From positions 310,946,565 through 311,010,564 of the forward strand of contig NC_133648.1 in the NCBI RefSeq assembly GCF_009905375.1: 64,000 nt of DNA. The letters run 5' to 3'. Under the pieces are notes generated by a model. It was not told the DNA's origin, made no database searches, and saw nothing but the letters and a program-made list of their open reading frames with translations. This document shows positions 10,233 to 23,520 of this stretch, in pieces. The stretch comes from Apium graveolens. Its lineage: Eukaryota > Streptophyta > Magnoliopsida > Apiales > Apiaceae. The position numbers were made by a program, and so were the translations under genes. Positions within the stretch are counted from its first letter, which is position 1, and the number at the start of each line of letters is the position of its first letter.

Positions 10233-11604
10233 CTTTCCTAACTGTTGTTGTGTGATGAAGAAATAAAGCAAGGGTGAGCAGCAAGCCCACCAAAATAATA
10301 TGTATAATGATTTACAATATATGAGCCTACTCATAATACTCATGAAAGTCTTGGTCAAAAGAAATGAACCAAGTTTGATATCTTAATGCGATGAAGTCGC
10401 AAAATATTCAGTATATATACATATATACTTTTCAAAATATTGGAAGTCCTCTTCCATGCATAATATACACAAAGTCCCAGTGTATAACTGTATAAAAAAA
10501 TATCGTTGCAAGGTGATCTCATATATCTAACCTTGTCTCAACGTTTTTCTGAAAATCTTTGTCATTCATAAGACAATTATTAATTAGATATAAGTTTAAA
10601 AGATGAGGTTACCAAATACCCCAATATACTTATATCTTTCCCAATACTACTTGAACTACCACCGTTCAAGTTATAATCAGTTTCAAAAGTTCATCACATA
10701 GATGAGACTACAAGACAAGATTTGAATAGATTCAATCTTTGAAATATTATTGAATGAAATAAAGTTACGAGATACTTTATTTAGTCCCGATATATATATA
10801 TCCACATATATATATCTCTTAAACATTTCCTGGAACCTCTGTTATGTAAAGTATGAACAGAGTTTGAAACATCCAATGAATTTTGGAAAGGAAAAGAATT
10901 TTGGCATAAACCAGATATCTTGCTGATCAGGCAAAGATACCAATAAGTAACCTTTTCTACTAGTAGATGGATGAATCCCCCACCGGTCATCACCCTGGCC
11001 ACATAAGGACCTTGTGCTGGACCGCCACCCGGCCTCTTACGCGTTGATGGACTGCCACCCAGCCACTTACACTTTGATAGACCGTACCCCGGCCTGTCGC
11101 TTATGCCGACTCAATTAGATGGGCTTACTTCCCGAACATTGGGCAAGTAATCAATTCATTTATCAAAACAACAACCTTGTTGCGAATATAAAATACACCA
11201 TAGAGCCGGATCCCTCAGGTTTTGAGCGAGTATTTAAATCCCCTTAAAAGGAAGATCTTAAATATAAAAATGAGTTTTGGGATCCGCTCTAACTTTTAAA
11301 AATCATTTTGAAGACTCGAAAACACTTTAAAGAGTGTTTGGAGTAAAGCTGATTTAATGAAGTAAATCAGTCCCCATATATTAGAAAATATCTGAATATT
11401 ATTATTTAAATAATATTCCCATAAAGGATAATCTTTATAAAAATAATTGAAGTAGAAGTATTAAAACTTATACTTGAAATAAACATTAAATAACCAAAGA
11501 TATACTTATATGAAAGTATTATCTTTATTTGAATAATCGAAAATAAGTTTGATTATTAACACTTTATTCTCTAATGAAATAAAGAATATATTTCAGTAAT
11601 AAGC

Positions 11605-11767
11605 GGAGTCATAATACCTCGAATGAATATTATAAATAATATTCATTAAATAAAATAAAGGAGTCATACATCCTCAAATGAATATTCAAATAATATTCAA
11701 TTAATAAAATAAAAGGAGTCATAAGCCCTCGAATGAATATTCAAGATAATATTCATTAATAAATAAA
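11605..11767. repeat. AT-rich 55-bp minisatellite x3, Tekay B 3' LTR
   Basis: Units start GGAGTCATA at 11605, 11660 and 11715. The 5' LTR carries the same three at 21216, 21271 and 21326. Copy A has five units. Confidence 0.82.
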
Positions 11768-13904
11768 GTTATCGAATAAACCTTATTCGATTAATAGTTT
11801 GGAAAACTATAACCATATATATATAAAAATATATATATTATACTCGGGAACATCGACTCCCGATTTAGAAATATGTTCACCTTTGGGTCCCCTATACTAA
11901 GGGTATACGCAACTACTGCTTATCTCTAGCATAGGTATTATGCAACTATAAGCATCGAAATCAACAGATAGATAACCAGGTTATGAAACAGACATGCATA
12001 TATACCATATCAGCATGCTCCAATATATCGCAAAATTTGCTAATAACAATCATGCACTTATCACAAGATAATGCATATACATATATTTACATCACAACAA
12101 CAGTATAACGGGTAGAAAACTTGCCTGAGCGACTTGGGGTGATAAAAGGCTCGGGACGAGTCTGGTAACCTATAAACAACAAGTAAGTTGGAATTAAACC
12201 AAAATCACTTGTAAATCTATACTTTAACTAACTTAGACTCTAACGCTTGTTTTGCGCTCACTGATTCGCTTAAGTCACTCGGGTACCCTCGGCTCCACCA
12301 TTTTTAATAATTTAACCTTTACGAGTTTTAAAGCGATTCCTTCGCGAGTGTCTTACCAACTGCCTAACACACTTACCATAAATGTTTCATACATTAATTA
12401 ACCCTTATTGGTCTTTAACCTATGTTTCAAAGTAAGGCGAGGGGAAAAGTTTCGTTCGCGAAACGCCGTTACTTGAAATGGTCGTTTCTCCTAAACCGTG
12501 CATCGGAATCGAACGAACTACATATCAAAATGAAGCTCGTAACATGAGCTATCTAAACATGGCAGTGGTCATAATCTAGCAGGGGGTTCTCGGGTCCTAA
12601 TGCTATGCACAAAAACAGTCCAAAGAAAATCGGACGTTACGACGGCTATGTTTACGCGATTTCCAATATTTTAAACCATTCAAACCCATTCCAAATCAAC
12701 CTCAAATCCAACATACAACCAACATCCATCCTCATCACATCATAACAACCCCAACCAATTCAATTTAATCATTCATACTTATGCCTAAGCTTAACTTTAA
12801 TCATACTTAAGTTCTTTTAATCAAAACCACAACATTTACCATTCCATTTCACTACCATTTCAAATCCCAAACTCTAATCACAACAACAAGCTACAATATC
12901 ATCCTACTAATCAAAATCATCTTATAATATATAGGAATCTAGGGTTTGGAGATGGTATACCTTCCTTGAAGTGGTGGGAGGAGCTAGGAAGCCTTAAGAA
13001 GCTTTGAGAAGTCTTAAGAATGCTTGGATCTTCAAGAAAACAAGAAAAATTTCAAGTTAAAAACTTGAAAACACTATTCATAGTCTTCTTCTTTGATTAA
13101 ATGAAGAAGATTGAGAAGGAATTAATGGATTAAACTCATGATATAGCCCTAACTAAGCATGAAGATGATTAGGGAATTAACTCACCAATTTAGGAGGCTT
13201 GGATCTTGAGTTTTTGAATTCTTGCCCATTTGTAATAGTAAAAAGCCGAGAGCATGATGAGCCATGTCTTGGTTTCTTTTTGATTTTGATGAAAATGATT
13301 TTGCTTGGCTTGGTTGGCTTGTTTTTGTGTTTGATTTAGTTAATTACCTTGTTGCCCTTGAATTTGTGTGGTTAAAAATTCACCACACCTCCTTCCTTCC
13401 CATGTCATGCTTGTGTCACCTTGCACATGTCATAATGCTCCCACTTGTCCACACCTTGTGGTTTGATGATGTCACAATCCCTGGCTTCTTGTACAAGCTT
13501 GTCTCTTGGTCACTTATTTGTTTTATGGTTCGCTTATCTTTCGTTCTCGTTTATCGTTTGAGGGATCATACCCGGGATCTTATTACTTAGGTTCCCTTAA
13601 CCTTTCTCAATATATTGTATTCCTTCTATGATCCTCTCTTATAATCCTTTAATTTAAATCCTTTTTATCCTGTTACCTTATACTCAATTCTCTCCGTATC
13701 TTGTGGATTTCCGGGAAAAATCAAAGTGTTCGGAATTGGATTCTGACGATCTTTACATACACTTATATACCACATAGAGTACTAATAATATCCCATAAGA
13801 TCAATAACAGAACCCCTACATAGCGTGGCATGAAAAGTTTTCTCGTTCAGCAAAAACACTATTCATAAGGGTTTCAAAATTTCTCCAAAATTGGGGTTAT
13901 TACA

Positions 13905-13917
13905 GTCTCCCCTCCTT
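13905..13917 (-). other. Polypurine tract of Tekay B
   Basis: The minus strand reads AAGGAGGGGAGAC directly before the 3' LTR start TGTAATAACCCC. It is the plus-strand primer. Related tracts occur at 47485-47497 and 49043-49055 in copy C. Confidence 0.9.
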
Positions 13918-14690
13918 AAAAGGATTCCGTCCCGGAATCAGATAGAAAACAAATGGGGATACTTGCTTAGCATTACACTTTCTAACTCTCGAGTCAATTT
14001 TCCCACATTGTGGTTCTATCACCAAACTCTGCCTAGTTTGATAATCCTTCTCCTAAGCACTTGTTCCTTTTCACTCTATAACCCTTCCTGGTTGCTCCAT
14101 ATAGGTTACGTCGGGTTGCATATCTATGCGCTCATATGCCTCTATTTATCTGGCATCTGAATTACACTTCCTTAACATTGATACGTGAAACACGTTACGA
14201 CCTGCTACATGTTCGGGGTTAGGGCTAGCTCATATGCTAACTTCCCAAACGTCTTAATATATCCAAGGGTCCAACAAATTGTAGACTTAGCTTTCCTTTC
14301 TTTCCGAACCTTATCAATCCTTTCCAAGGGATACCTATATCATTACTAGGTCCCCTATTTCATACTCTTTATCCTTTCGTGTCAAATCAACATACTTATC
14401 ATGTCCATCTTGGGCTACTACCAGCCGTCCTCTGATTAGATCTATCATATCCTTGGTCCTTTGGACTACTGCGGGTCCGAGCATCTTGCGCTCTACAACT
14501 TCATCCTAACATAAGGGAGATCGACATTGTCTTCCCTCAAGGATCTCATAAGGCGACATCTCGATAACGACATATGATCTATTGTCGTAAGATAACTCAA
14601 TCCGAATTAAGTGATCATTCCAAATTCTTTCAAGTCTATTGCACAGACTCTCATTATTGCTTTTAGCATTAGAGCTTCTGCTTCTCAATA
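13918..14690 (-). pseudogene. Tekay B integrase C-terminus and chromodomain (degenerate)
   Basis: Reading leftward from about 14690, the minus strand gives RIWNDHLIRIELSYDNRSYV and MSPYEILEGRQCRSPLC, the end of the integrase core of Tekay elements. Close to the PPT it gives EQVLRRRIIKLGRVW and, after a one-base frame change, ELESVMLSKYPHLF. These match the C-terminal chromodomain that chromoviral integrases use to recognise histone marks and direct insertion to heterochromatin. Several stops and frame changes make it non-functional. Copy C keeps this part better (49043-49830). Confidence 0.72.
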
Positions 14691-17169
14691 CCCATTCTTT
14701 TCCAGTTCGTAATCGCTACTACCTTCCGTTCCTAATATTATACTGGTTATACTTTTGCTCGTTAGCGTTCTATAACCTTTTAATAACCACGTCAACCTTA
14801 GTATCACGAATGTGTTCCCATTCCGCATACTACCACCACTTTATTACTCCTTTTTCAGTTGTTTCTATTTTCCAAAATTTGATCAATCAAATAGAAGTAA
14901 AGGAATTTGTTGAGAGATCACTATGATCATGAACACTTGTTATATCGCATAGTTAGTACAGAAGGTGGCCAGCCTTTAGTACTTGACAAGCAATTAAACA
15001 ATAGCTGGTATCCTACTCGGCTTCTATCACACAGATAGATAGTCATTCGGCAATACCTCCCCTTTTGGAAGGGTTGTTCTTCTCAGCTTACATGAAATGA
15101 AAAGAAGAGAAAAGAACGAACTGAAGAGAATTGTATATATGAAAAAAATATACTGCCACAAAATATCTGGCTTGGAACCTACCTCTGAACTATAGAGGTT
15201 TGTCATAGGAGAATAAAACATATACGTATTTATATCAGCATCAAGCATTATAGCCTCATATTTCCCATGCCTAAATATTTTCGCTATCCCGTCCATCATT
15301 CTATGGACCCACACTCTTCCTCGAGCTTATACATAATCACCTTTGAAACTCCCTCGACATCGAAAATCGAATCTGGGATCTCATTCTATACATCATCGTT
15401 ACTAGAATTCTATGCTTGCACCGCAACCTTCCTCGTATAATAATACGACTCTCTATTGATAAGAAAGAATAATTATTCACTAGGTAGATACTCTACTTAA
15501 TTAGTCTATCAATGATAACTTATACACTACCACGACCCGATTAGTGGTACTCAATCTCAACACCCATTCCAATACAACTCTCACGGTTGTAATCAGCTCA
15601 ATACTCGCAGAATCATTGCTGCCTTACTATGGTCCACCACTAACCTACTGTCGTCATTCATTTTTCCATAAAATCTTAATATCTAACCATACGGAGTCTA
15701 TACATGTCGTATCAAATTCTCCTAAGGAGTTAACATAACCACCAATCACAATTCATGAAGAACACTCCAAACTCTGACGTACTTTCATGACATGAAACAG
15801 ATAAAATTGCAGAAGAGTTTCAATCAAAGCAACGATAGCAGGTTAATACCATTTTTAATCATATGCCTTAAATAGAAGACTTAACTCAAAGGTTCGTCTA
15901 GTCCTTTTGGAAACATGGTCCTGGCTTATCCCAAGATAGGACCTCCTAAGATAGATAGCCCGTTCATGGTGATTACACGAATTAAACTTTTACCAACTAC
16001 TATTACGGTTGGATATTGCACAGTCATCAGAAGGAATGTCAATCTTCCAAACCATAATTCAACCTTCAAATTTTTAACCATCATCACTGTATTCTTTTGG
16101 CACACGCGCCTATAATTATCCTCTTACCTTTAAAGTGTCGGCCACCTCTTTGGCCTTTCCTGATAGTAAAATTTCCTTACAGTCAATGTCATTTTAACCA
16201 CCTCCAAATAAATTTTCTACCTTATTTCCGATCACTGCTTGAGTGAAGATGTTTTCCTTAAAATCAGATGGGAAAAAAAATATCACCATTTTTCCATAAG
16301 TTATTGCCTCAGTCTTTAGAGGCTAATCACTGTCAAGACTGACTCTCAATCATACTTAGAACATTTTTTTTTTAAGTCCTAATTGCCCTGAACAATTTCG
16401 ACCATTACTGGTTCGATCCATACTTTCTCGTGGTTTAACACGTGCCCCACTTGGCATCATTATAATTACGTCATATTTCCTTTATCCACATTTCTATTCT
16501 TGAGAATTTTGAATATTACCTTTTTCCTTATAAAACCTCTAAGGTTATCCTTCAATCGTTCCTCCTGTATTCCCTAGATATAGGGCATATCACAATACCA
16601 TTTACTAATAGTAGAACCATTGTCTATATACTTCTGCAAAATTTCTCCACTGATTCTTAAAGGTTGTTGTTACCTTAACCCTTTCCCAATCATACTGTCA
16701 AAACTCATACGGTCCCTATTAAGGGTGACATGCCAACCTTTATGCAGTCCCCTAGGATTCATTTTAAGTTACCAATGTTCTATCCTTAATTCCACCTTTA
16801 AAAGGTACCTGCATCCTTCCATGAATAAATCAAGTCATATTTCCTTGATAGATTATCATATTCATCATTCCCACCTCGATAGTCTATACCTAACTTCATA
16901 ATAGCATCCTTATTCAAATTGAGGTCAATTCATATGGCCTCCAAAAGATAACAACGGTTATTCGCTTGTCTTGCCTAATTTGGTAACGATAACAAGGATG
17001 TTCTGGAAGATATTGGTCGTGTTCAACGTGAACTTCTTCTTAATAATTCCTTATTTACTTTTGTTGTTTATCTCAACAGTCACCTCAATGTTGGGATATC
17101 TTTCATACCTGGCGTCTCCCTTTCTGGGTATCAAGCCACCGGTCTTACATTTCCCATTCTTGAAGGTCA
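14691..17169 (-). pseudogene. Decayed pol interior of Tekay B
   Basis: About 2.5 kb of conserved family sequence lacks a usable frame. Near 16135-16200 the minus strand preserves an RNase H tail (GKAKEVADTL), in canonical order relative to gag and integrase, and near 15350 a DPRF-like integrase piece can be suspected. Only about 1 kb separates the nucleocapsid region (near 17130) from this RNase H tail, too little for a protease and full RT, so most of RT is missing here. A 95-codon open stretch at 15027-15314 has no recognised similarity. Confidence 0.5.
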
Positions 17170-18185
17170 CTTCCTTCATCCAATTTTCTTAATTTCTTAC
17201 TTTCTTGTCTCCTCAGTCTATCCGCGTCTCATTATTTATCCTTCGAATTACCTCAAGGTTTCCTCGAATCCTCCCAACTTAAAGGGGATAAAATATACAT
17301 AACTCTTATGCCTTCAACCATCAATTTTAACTCATGGTGAATCACCCTCATCCTGACGATTACATACTCTTCTATTTCTATTTCTACGAGTCTTTAGGGT
17401 TTCCTCATACCCAACTCCCTTATCATTCCTCAAACTCTCTTGCCTTTATATTCCTTTCTCTTATCGTTATTTCATGAACCAACACAACATAAGCATTGAT
17501 TTCAAACATCCCGTCATTCTGGATTCGTGTCATCAGAACGAATCTTGATAACTTTTATAACTTAGATTCATAATTCATCATACTCGTCTGCCTTTGTTCT
17601 GGCTCTAAAGCTTTTACACTATTCCATAACCTTGGGAATTACTTTCCCGAAAACAATTGGCTGAACTTTAATCAGTTTATTATAATCTCTTGCTCCGTGC
17701 CTTCCTTGGCCTTTCACCAGCGGGTGGTCTCTCTCTTGGGAGGGTAAGTGACAAAAACAGTCCTTTTGAGATTCGTCAATCATTTAGAATCTCAAATGAT
17801 TCCTATATTTCCTTTAGCCAGGCTCTTGCCTCGGCTAGGTCAGCTTGTTCCATGAAACTCTGAGAGCTTAGCGACTTAAAGGTCCTGAAAGAATTTCTCA
17901 CCGCACTGTCTCCTCAGGGTGGTGGTTGGGGATAATAGTCTAAGTTCTTTTTAGACAGGTCCATGAATTGCCGTATAGGAGTACCGTCTCGGGTCTCCTT
18001 TCCTTACTCGACTTTCTGTTTCCTTAGTATGAAATGTTTCATCCTACTCCCCATAATTGGGGTCATCTTTTAATTTAAAATCCTCATTTTCCACTCCATT
18101 ATGTCATGGGTTCCTTCTATCTTGATGGCGACCTCCCTGACTATCACGTTCAGGGTTTGCTCTAAATCTTATTCCTCAAACTATG
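17170..18185 (-). pseudogene. Tekay B gag core (degenerate)
   Basis: From about 18185 leftward the minus strand encodes PERDSQGGRHQDRRNP, TPIRQFMDLSKKNLDYYPQP, VRNSFRTFKSL, EARAWLKEI and KAKEGTEQEII, then KLSRFV and MFEINAYVVLVHE, which is the Tekay capsid order. At least five stops interrupt it (after YYPQPPP, after WLKEI and after LND, for example). A nucleocapsid zinc knuckle is expected near 17100, but its cysteines are not intact. Confidence 0.75.
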
Positions 18186-19030
18186 GCTCTCATCTAAATT
18201 CTCATCCTTACGCTCTTGAACTTTCGGAACCCAAATTCTATAGGAATACCTCATTATTCCCTTATCATCTCTCTCGGTATTAATCTCATATCTATTTGTT
18301 GGCTCTCTGCCTTCATTCATCACTTTTTCTGGCACAATATGTTCCTTTCCAATAATTCGGGCTGTATTGCAATCTCAAACAACTTTTCGGTACCGGCTCC
18401 GGTTACCTTCATATCTATTTCCATTTTTTTTTTTCAAAATCTCTTATCAACCCTCCCAAAGTCATTATCATCTTGAGTCTCTCCTTTTTACTAAAGGCAT
18501 CAGCCACCACATTGGCTTTCCCCGAATGATAAAGAATATCCCAATCATAATTCTTGATTAGCTCTAACCGCCTCCTCTGGCGTATGTTGAGCTCTTTCTA
18601 CGTAAAAAGGTACTAGAGCTCCTATGGTTTGTGTAAATCTTGCACTTCTCTCCATACAAGTAGTGCCTCCAATCTTTAGGGTAAAACTATTGCCACGAGC
18701 CTAAGCTCATGGGCGGGGATATCGAATTTCATATTACCTTAATTGTCTTGACATGTACGCGATTACCTTACCGTGTTGCATAAGCACGCACCCTAAGCCC
18801 TTGTGCGAAGCGTCACTACACTTCACAAAATCTCCTTTTCCATCCGGCAATGCCAGCATAAGGGCCATCACCAACCTCTGCTTCAGTTCTTGAAAGCTGT
18901 TCTCGCATTTCTCTGTCCATTCGAACTTCTCAGTCTTACGAGTAAGCCGCGTTAAAGGGGCTACTATCTTTACAACTTGAACGAACCTCCGGTAGTGACC
19001 GGCCAATCCTACCTCTGGTAGTCGACCAAA
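18186..19030 (-). pseudogene. RT thumb / RNase H fragment inside gag, Tekay B
   Basis: The minus strand at 18734-19006 is open and encodes an RT C-terminal/RNase H start: AGHYRRFVQ, LTRLTRKTEKFEWTEKCENS, CSDASHKGLGCVLMQHGKVI and AYMSRQLR. Leftward follow a degraded RNase H with PGKANVVADA-like text near 18490-18520 and a spacer ending LDESHS near 18190. The catalytic RT YxDD segment is not included. The fragment lies between the acidic leader and gag, out of canonical order, and its junctions coincide with those of copy A. It is better preserved than the in-order RNase H remnant at 16135-16200. Confidence 0.82.
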
Positions 19031-19270
19031 CCATGGTCATCAATTCATCAGTGGTCCTTTTCAAAATCCTGTCAGGATCCTCCATGGGATCCTCCTCAAC
19101 AACTATCCCTTCTAGGACAACATCCTCAACCGCTAAATCCTCAATATCAACATCATCCGGTCCTGCATTAGGACACTCTATCGGATCCACAATCCGATCT
19201 CCAATTAGTAATAAAATATCATCGCGATGTTGCTCCTCAACCTCAGGGTTCGGAGTCCCGCTACCATATA
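19031..19270 (-). pseudogene. Acidic gag-leader segment, Tekay B
   Basis: The minus strand is open here and encodes GSGTPNPEVEEQHRDDILLL and DPIECPNAGPDDVDIEDLA, ending TTDELMTMVW at the junction with the RT fragment. Its position about 180-400 bp after the PBS suggests the gag N-terminus. No initiator was fixed and no domain is recognised. It aligns with 3586-3810 in copy A. Confidence 0.5.
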
Positions 19271-19436
19271 CGATAACGAACTACGCTCCTATCACGATAT
19301 TTATAAGGGTTCCCATAAGGGTTTTAACTGTCAGTGCTACGTTAGGTAGCCCGACTATGAACTTGGCAAGAGTTCTTATTATCTTAGTTAACTTATTATC
19401 TTAACGTCCCATCATCTCTGAGGTTTATAACGCTTA

Positions 19437-19448
19437 GCTCTGATACCA
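19437..19448 (-). other. Primer binding site of Tekay B (initiator-Met tRNA type)
   Basis: The minus strand reads TGGTATCAGAGC, 4 nt from the LTR edge at 19453, identical in sequence and spacing to copy A. Confidence 0.94.
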
Positions 19449-19452
19449 TTTC

Positions 19453-22400
19453 TGTAACACCCCCAGATCCGGGGTCGGGGATCCGGGTCGTCACGGTCTT
19501 TCTTTCCACAATATCACTTCACTTAATTAATAATAAATAACCTTATGCTGTGACCCCATACTAACACACACCACAACCTGTTATAGTCTCAGAGATGAAA
19601 TTTAAATAAGTACAAGTCTTTGAATCCACAATTTAAAAGTTATTACAACCCAAAATGATTACTTGATAAATTTACAGTTAATTGCCATTATCTGCCACAA
19701 GTTATAATTATACATAATTGATTCTCAAAAGTAGATGGTCTGATCTACAATAGATCTACCTCTGCAGCTATAGCAGCTACAACATCAACGGGAAGACGCG
19801 GGACGCTTCCCACGCGCTTGCGCTGGGTCTGCTGGAGTCTGGCCATCTTTCCTAACTGTTATTGTGTGATGAAGAAATAAAGCAAGGGTGAGCAGCAAGC
19901 CCACCAAAATAATATGTATAATGATTTACAATATATGAGCCTACTCATAATACTCATGAAAGTCTTGGTCAAAAGAAATGAACCAAGTTTGATATCTTAA
20001 TGCGATGAAGTCGCAAAATATTCAGTATATATACATATATAATTTTCAAAATATTGGAAGTCCTCTTCCATGCATAATATACACAAAGTCCCAGTGTATA
20101 ACTGTATAAAAAATATCGTTGCAAGGTGATCTCATATATCTAACCTTGTCTCAACGTTTTTCTGAAAATCTTTGTCATTCATAAGACAATTATTAATTAG
20201 ATATAAGTTTAAAAGATGAGGTTACCAAATACCCCAATATACTTATATCTTTCCCAATACTACTTGAACTACCACTGTTCAAGTTATAATCAGTTTCAAA
20301 AGTTCATCACATAGATGAGACTACAAGACAAGATTTGAATAGATTCAATCTTTGAAATATTATTGAATGAAATAAAGTTACGAGATACTTTATTTAGTCC
20401 CGATATATATATCCACATATATATATCTCTTAAACATTTCCTGGAACCTCTGTTATGTAAAGTATGAACAGAGTTTGAAATATCCAATGAATTTTGGAAA
20501 GGAAAAGAATTTTGGCATAAACCAGATATCTTGCTGATCAGGCAAAGATACCAATAAGTAACCTTTTCTACTAGTAGATGGATGAATCCCCCACCGGTCA
20601 TCACCCTTGCCACATAAGGACCTTGTGCTGGACCGCCACCCGGCCTCTTACGCGTTGATGGACTGCCACCCAGCCACTTACACTTTGATAGACCGTACCC
20701 CGGCCTGTCGCTTATGCCGACTCAATTAGATGGGCTTACTTCCCGAACATTGGGCAAGTAATCAATTCATTTATCAAAACAGCAACCTTGTTGCGAATAT
20801 AAAATACACCATAGAGCCGGATCCCTCAGGTTTTGAGCGAGTATTTAAATCCCCTTAAAAGGAAGATCTTAAATATAAAAATGAGTTTTGGGATCCGCTC
20901 TAACTTTTAAAAATCATTTTGAAGACTCGAAAACACTTTAAAGAGTGTTTGGAGTAAAGCTGATTTAATGAAGTAAATCAGTCCCCATATATTAGAAAAT
21001 ATCTGAATATTATTATTTAAATAATATTCCCATAAAGGATAATCTTTATAAAAATAATTGAAGTAGAAGTATTAAAACTTATACTTGAAATAAACATTAA
21101 ATAACCAAAGATATACTTATATGAAAGTATTATCTTTATTTGAATAATCGAAAATAAGTTTGATTATTAACACTTTATTCTCTAATGAAATAAAGAATAT
21201 ATTTCAGTAATAAGCGGAGTCATAATACCTCGAATGAATATTATAAATAATATTCATTAAATAAAATAAAGGAGTCATATATCCTCAAATGAATATTCAA
21301 ATAATATTCAATTAATAAAATAAAAGGAGTCATAAGCCCTCGAATGAATATTCAAGATAATATTCATTAATAAATAAAGTTATCGAATAAACCTTATTCG
21401 ATTAATAGTTTGGAAAACTATAACCATATATATATAAAAATATATATATTATACTCGGGAACATCGACTCCCGGTTTAGAAATATGTTCACCTTTGGGTC
21501 CCCTATACTAAGGGTATACGCAACTACTGTTTATCTCTAGCATAGGTATTATGCAACTATAAGCATCGAAATCAACAGATAGATAACCAGGTTACGAAAT
21601 AGACATGCATATATACCATATCAGCATGCTCCAATATATCGCAAAATTTGCTAATAACAATCATGCACTTATCACAAGATAATGCATATACATATATTTA
21701 CATCACAACAACAGTATAACGGGTATAAAACTTGCCTGAGCGACTTGGGGTGATAAAAGGTTCGGGACGAGTCTGGTAACCTATAAACAACAAGTAAGTT
21801 GGAATTAAACCAAAATCACTTGTAAATCTATACTTTAACTAACTTAGACTCTAACGCTTGTTTTGCGCTCACTGATTCGCTTAAGTCACTCGGGTACCCT
21901 CGGCTCCACCATTTTTAATAATTTAACCTTTACGAGTTTTAAAGCGATTCCTTCGCGAGTGTCTTACCAACTGCCTAACACACTTACCATAAATGTTTCA
22001 TACATTAATTAACCCTTATTGGTCTTTAACCTATGTTTCAAAGTAAGGCGAGGGGAAAAGTTTCGTTCGCGAAACGCCGTTACTTGAAACGGTAGTTTCT
22101 CCTAAACCGTGCATCGGAATCGAACGAACTACATATCAAAACGAAGCTCGTAACATGAGCTATCTAAACATGGCAGTGGTCATAATCTAGCAGGGGGTTC
22201 TCGGGTCCTAATGCTATGCACAAAAACAGTCCAAAGAAAATCGAACGTTACGACGGCTATGTTTACTCGATTTCCAATATTTTAAACCATTCAAACCCAT
22301 TCCAAATCAACCTCAAATCCAACATACAACCAACATCCATCCTCATCACATCATAACAACCCCAACCAATTCAATTTAATCATTCATACTTATGCCTAAG

Positions 22401-23515
22401 CTTAACTTTAATCATACTTAAGTTCTTTTAATCAAAACCACAACATTTACCATTCCATTTCACTACCATTTCAAATCCCAAACTCTAATCACAACAACAA
22501 GCTACAATATCATCCTACTAATCAAAATCATCTTATAATATATAGGAATCTAGGGTTTGGAGATGGTATACCTTCCTTGAAGTGGTGGGAGGAGCTAGGA
22601 AGCCTTAAGAAGCTTTGAGAAGTCTTAAGAATGCTTGGATCTTCAAGAAAACAAGAAAAACTTCAAGTTAAAAACTTGAAAACACTATTCATAGTCTTCT
22701 TCTTTGATTAAATAAAGAAGATTGAGAAGGAATTAATGGCTTAAACTCATGATATAGCCCTAACTAAGCATGAAGATGATTAGGGAATTAACTCACCAAT
22801 TTAGGAGGCTTGGATCTTGAGTTTTTGAATTCTTGCCCATTTGCAATAGTAAAAAGCCGAGAGCATGATGAACCATGCCTTGGTTTCTTTTTGATTTTGA
22901 TGAAAATGATTTTGCTTGGCTTGGTTGGCTTGTTTTTGTGTTTGATTTAGTTAATTACCTTGTTGCCCTTGAATTTGTGTGGTTAAAAAGCCACCACACC
23001 TCCTTCCTTCCCATGTCATGCTTGTGTCACCTTGCACATGTCATAATGCTCCCACTTGTCCACACCTTGTGGTTTGATGATGTCACAATCCCTGGCTTCT
23101 TGTACAAGCTTGTCTCTTGGTCACTTATTTGTTTTACGGTTCGCTTATCTTTCGTTCTCGTTTATCGTTTGAGGGATCATACCCGGGATCTTATTACTTA
23201 GGTTCCCTTAACCTTTCTTAATATATTGTATTCCTTCTATGATCCTCTCTTATAATCCTTTAATTTAAATCCTTTTTATCCTGTTACCTTATACTCAATT
23301 CTCTCCGTATCTTGTGGATTTCCGGGAAAAATCAAAGTGTTCGGAATTGGATTCTGACGATCTTTACATACACTTATATACCATATAGAGTACTAATAAT
23401 ATCCCATAAGATCAATAACAGCACCCCTACATAGCGTGGCATGAAAAGTTTTCTCGTTCAGCAAAAACACTATTCATAAGGGTTTCAAAATTTCTCCAAA
23501 ATTGGGGTTATTACA
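19453..23515 (-). repeat. 5' LTR of Tekay B (4063 bp)
   Basis: This near-identical partner of 9839-13904 ends TTACA at 23515, followed by the TCAAT duplication. Substitutions by eye are mostly transitions, as expected from deamination of methylated cytosine. It contains the small ORF (19745-19846) and the AT-rich minisatellite (21216-21378). Confidence 0.95.
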
Positions 23516-23520
23516 TCAAT
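23516..23520. repeat. Right 5-bp target site duplication of Tekay B
   Basis: TCAAT repeats the five bases at 9834-9838. Confidence 0.95.

Larger units (their letters stand above)
9839..13904 (-). repeat. 3' LTR of Tekay B (4066 bp)
   Basis: The plus-strand ends are TGTAACACCCCC and GGGGTTATTACA. It holds the 30-bp minisatellite (11019-11108), the AT-rich minisatellite (three units from 11605) and the small ORF at 10131-10232. A plus-strand 108-codon open stretch at 13264-13590 is antisense and probably chance. Confidence 0.95.
9839..23515 (-). mobile_element. Tekay-type chromovirus copy B, complete 13.7-kb element
   Basis: Two nearly identical LTRs (9839-13904 and 19453-23515) flank a 5.5-kb interior with PBS on the right and PPT on the left, and a perfect TCAAT duplication brackets the whole. 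By eye the LTRs differ at roughly 40 positions in about 4.06 kb, so the insertion is young. The interior is badly decayed and holds, in transcription order, an acidic leader, an RT/RNase H fragment, gag, RNase H and integrase remnants and a chromodomain end. Recent movement with dead coding implies that enzymes were supplied in trans. It disrupts the Athila A1 3' ORF. Confidence 0.96.

Noticed and set aside
13264..13590. 108-codon plus-strand open frame, repeated at 22875-23201
   Set aside because: It is antisense within the Tekay B LTRs. It occurs twice only because the LTRs are duplicates, is rich in Leu/Phe/Val as expected of T-rich DNA, and matches no known domain.
15027..15314. 95-codon minus-strand open frame in Tekay B
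   Set aside because: It has no recognisable similarity, lies within decayed integrase-region sequence, and the homologous part of copy C is not open.
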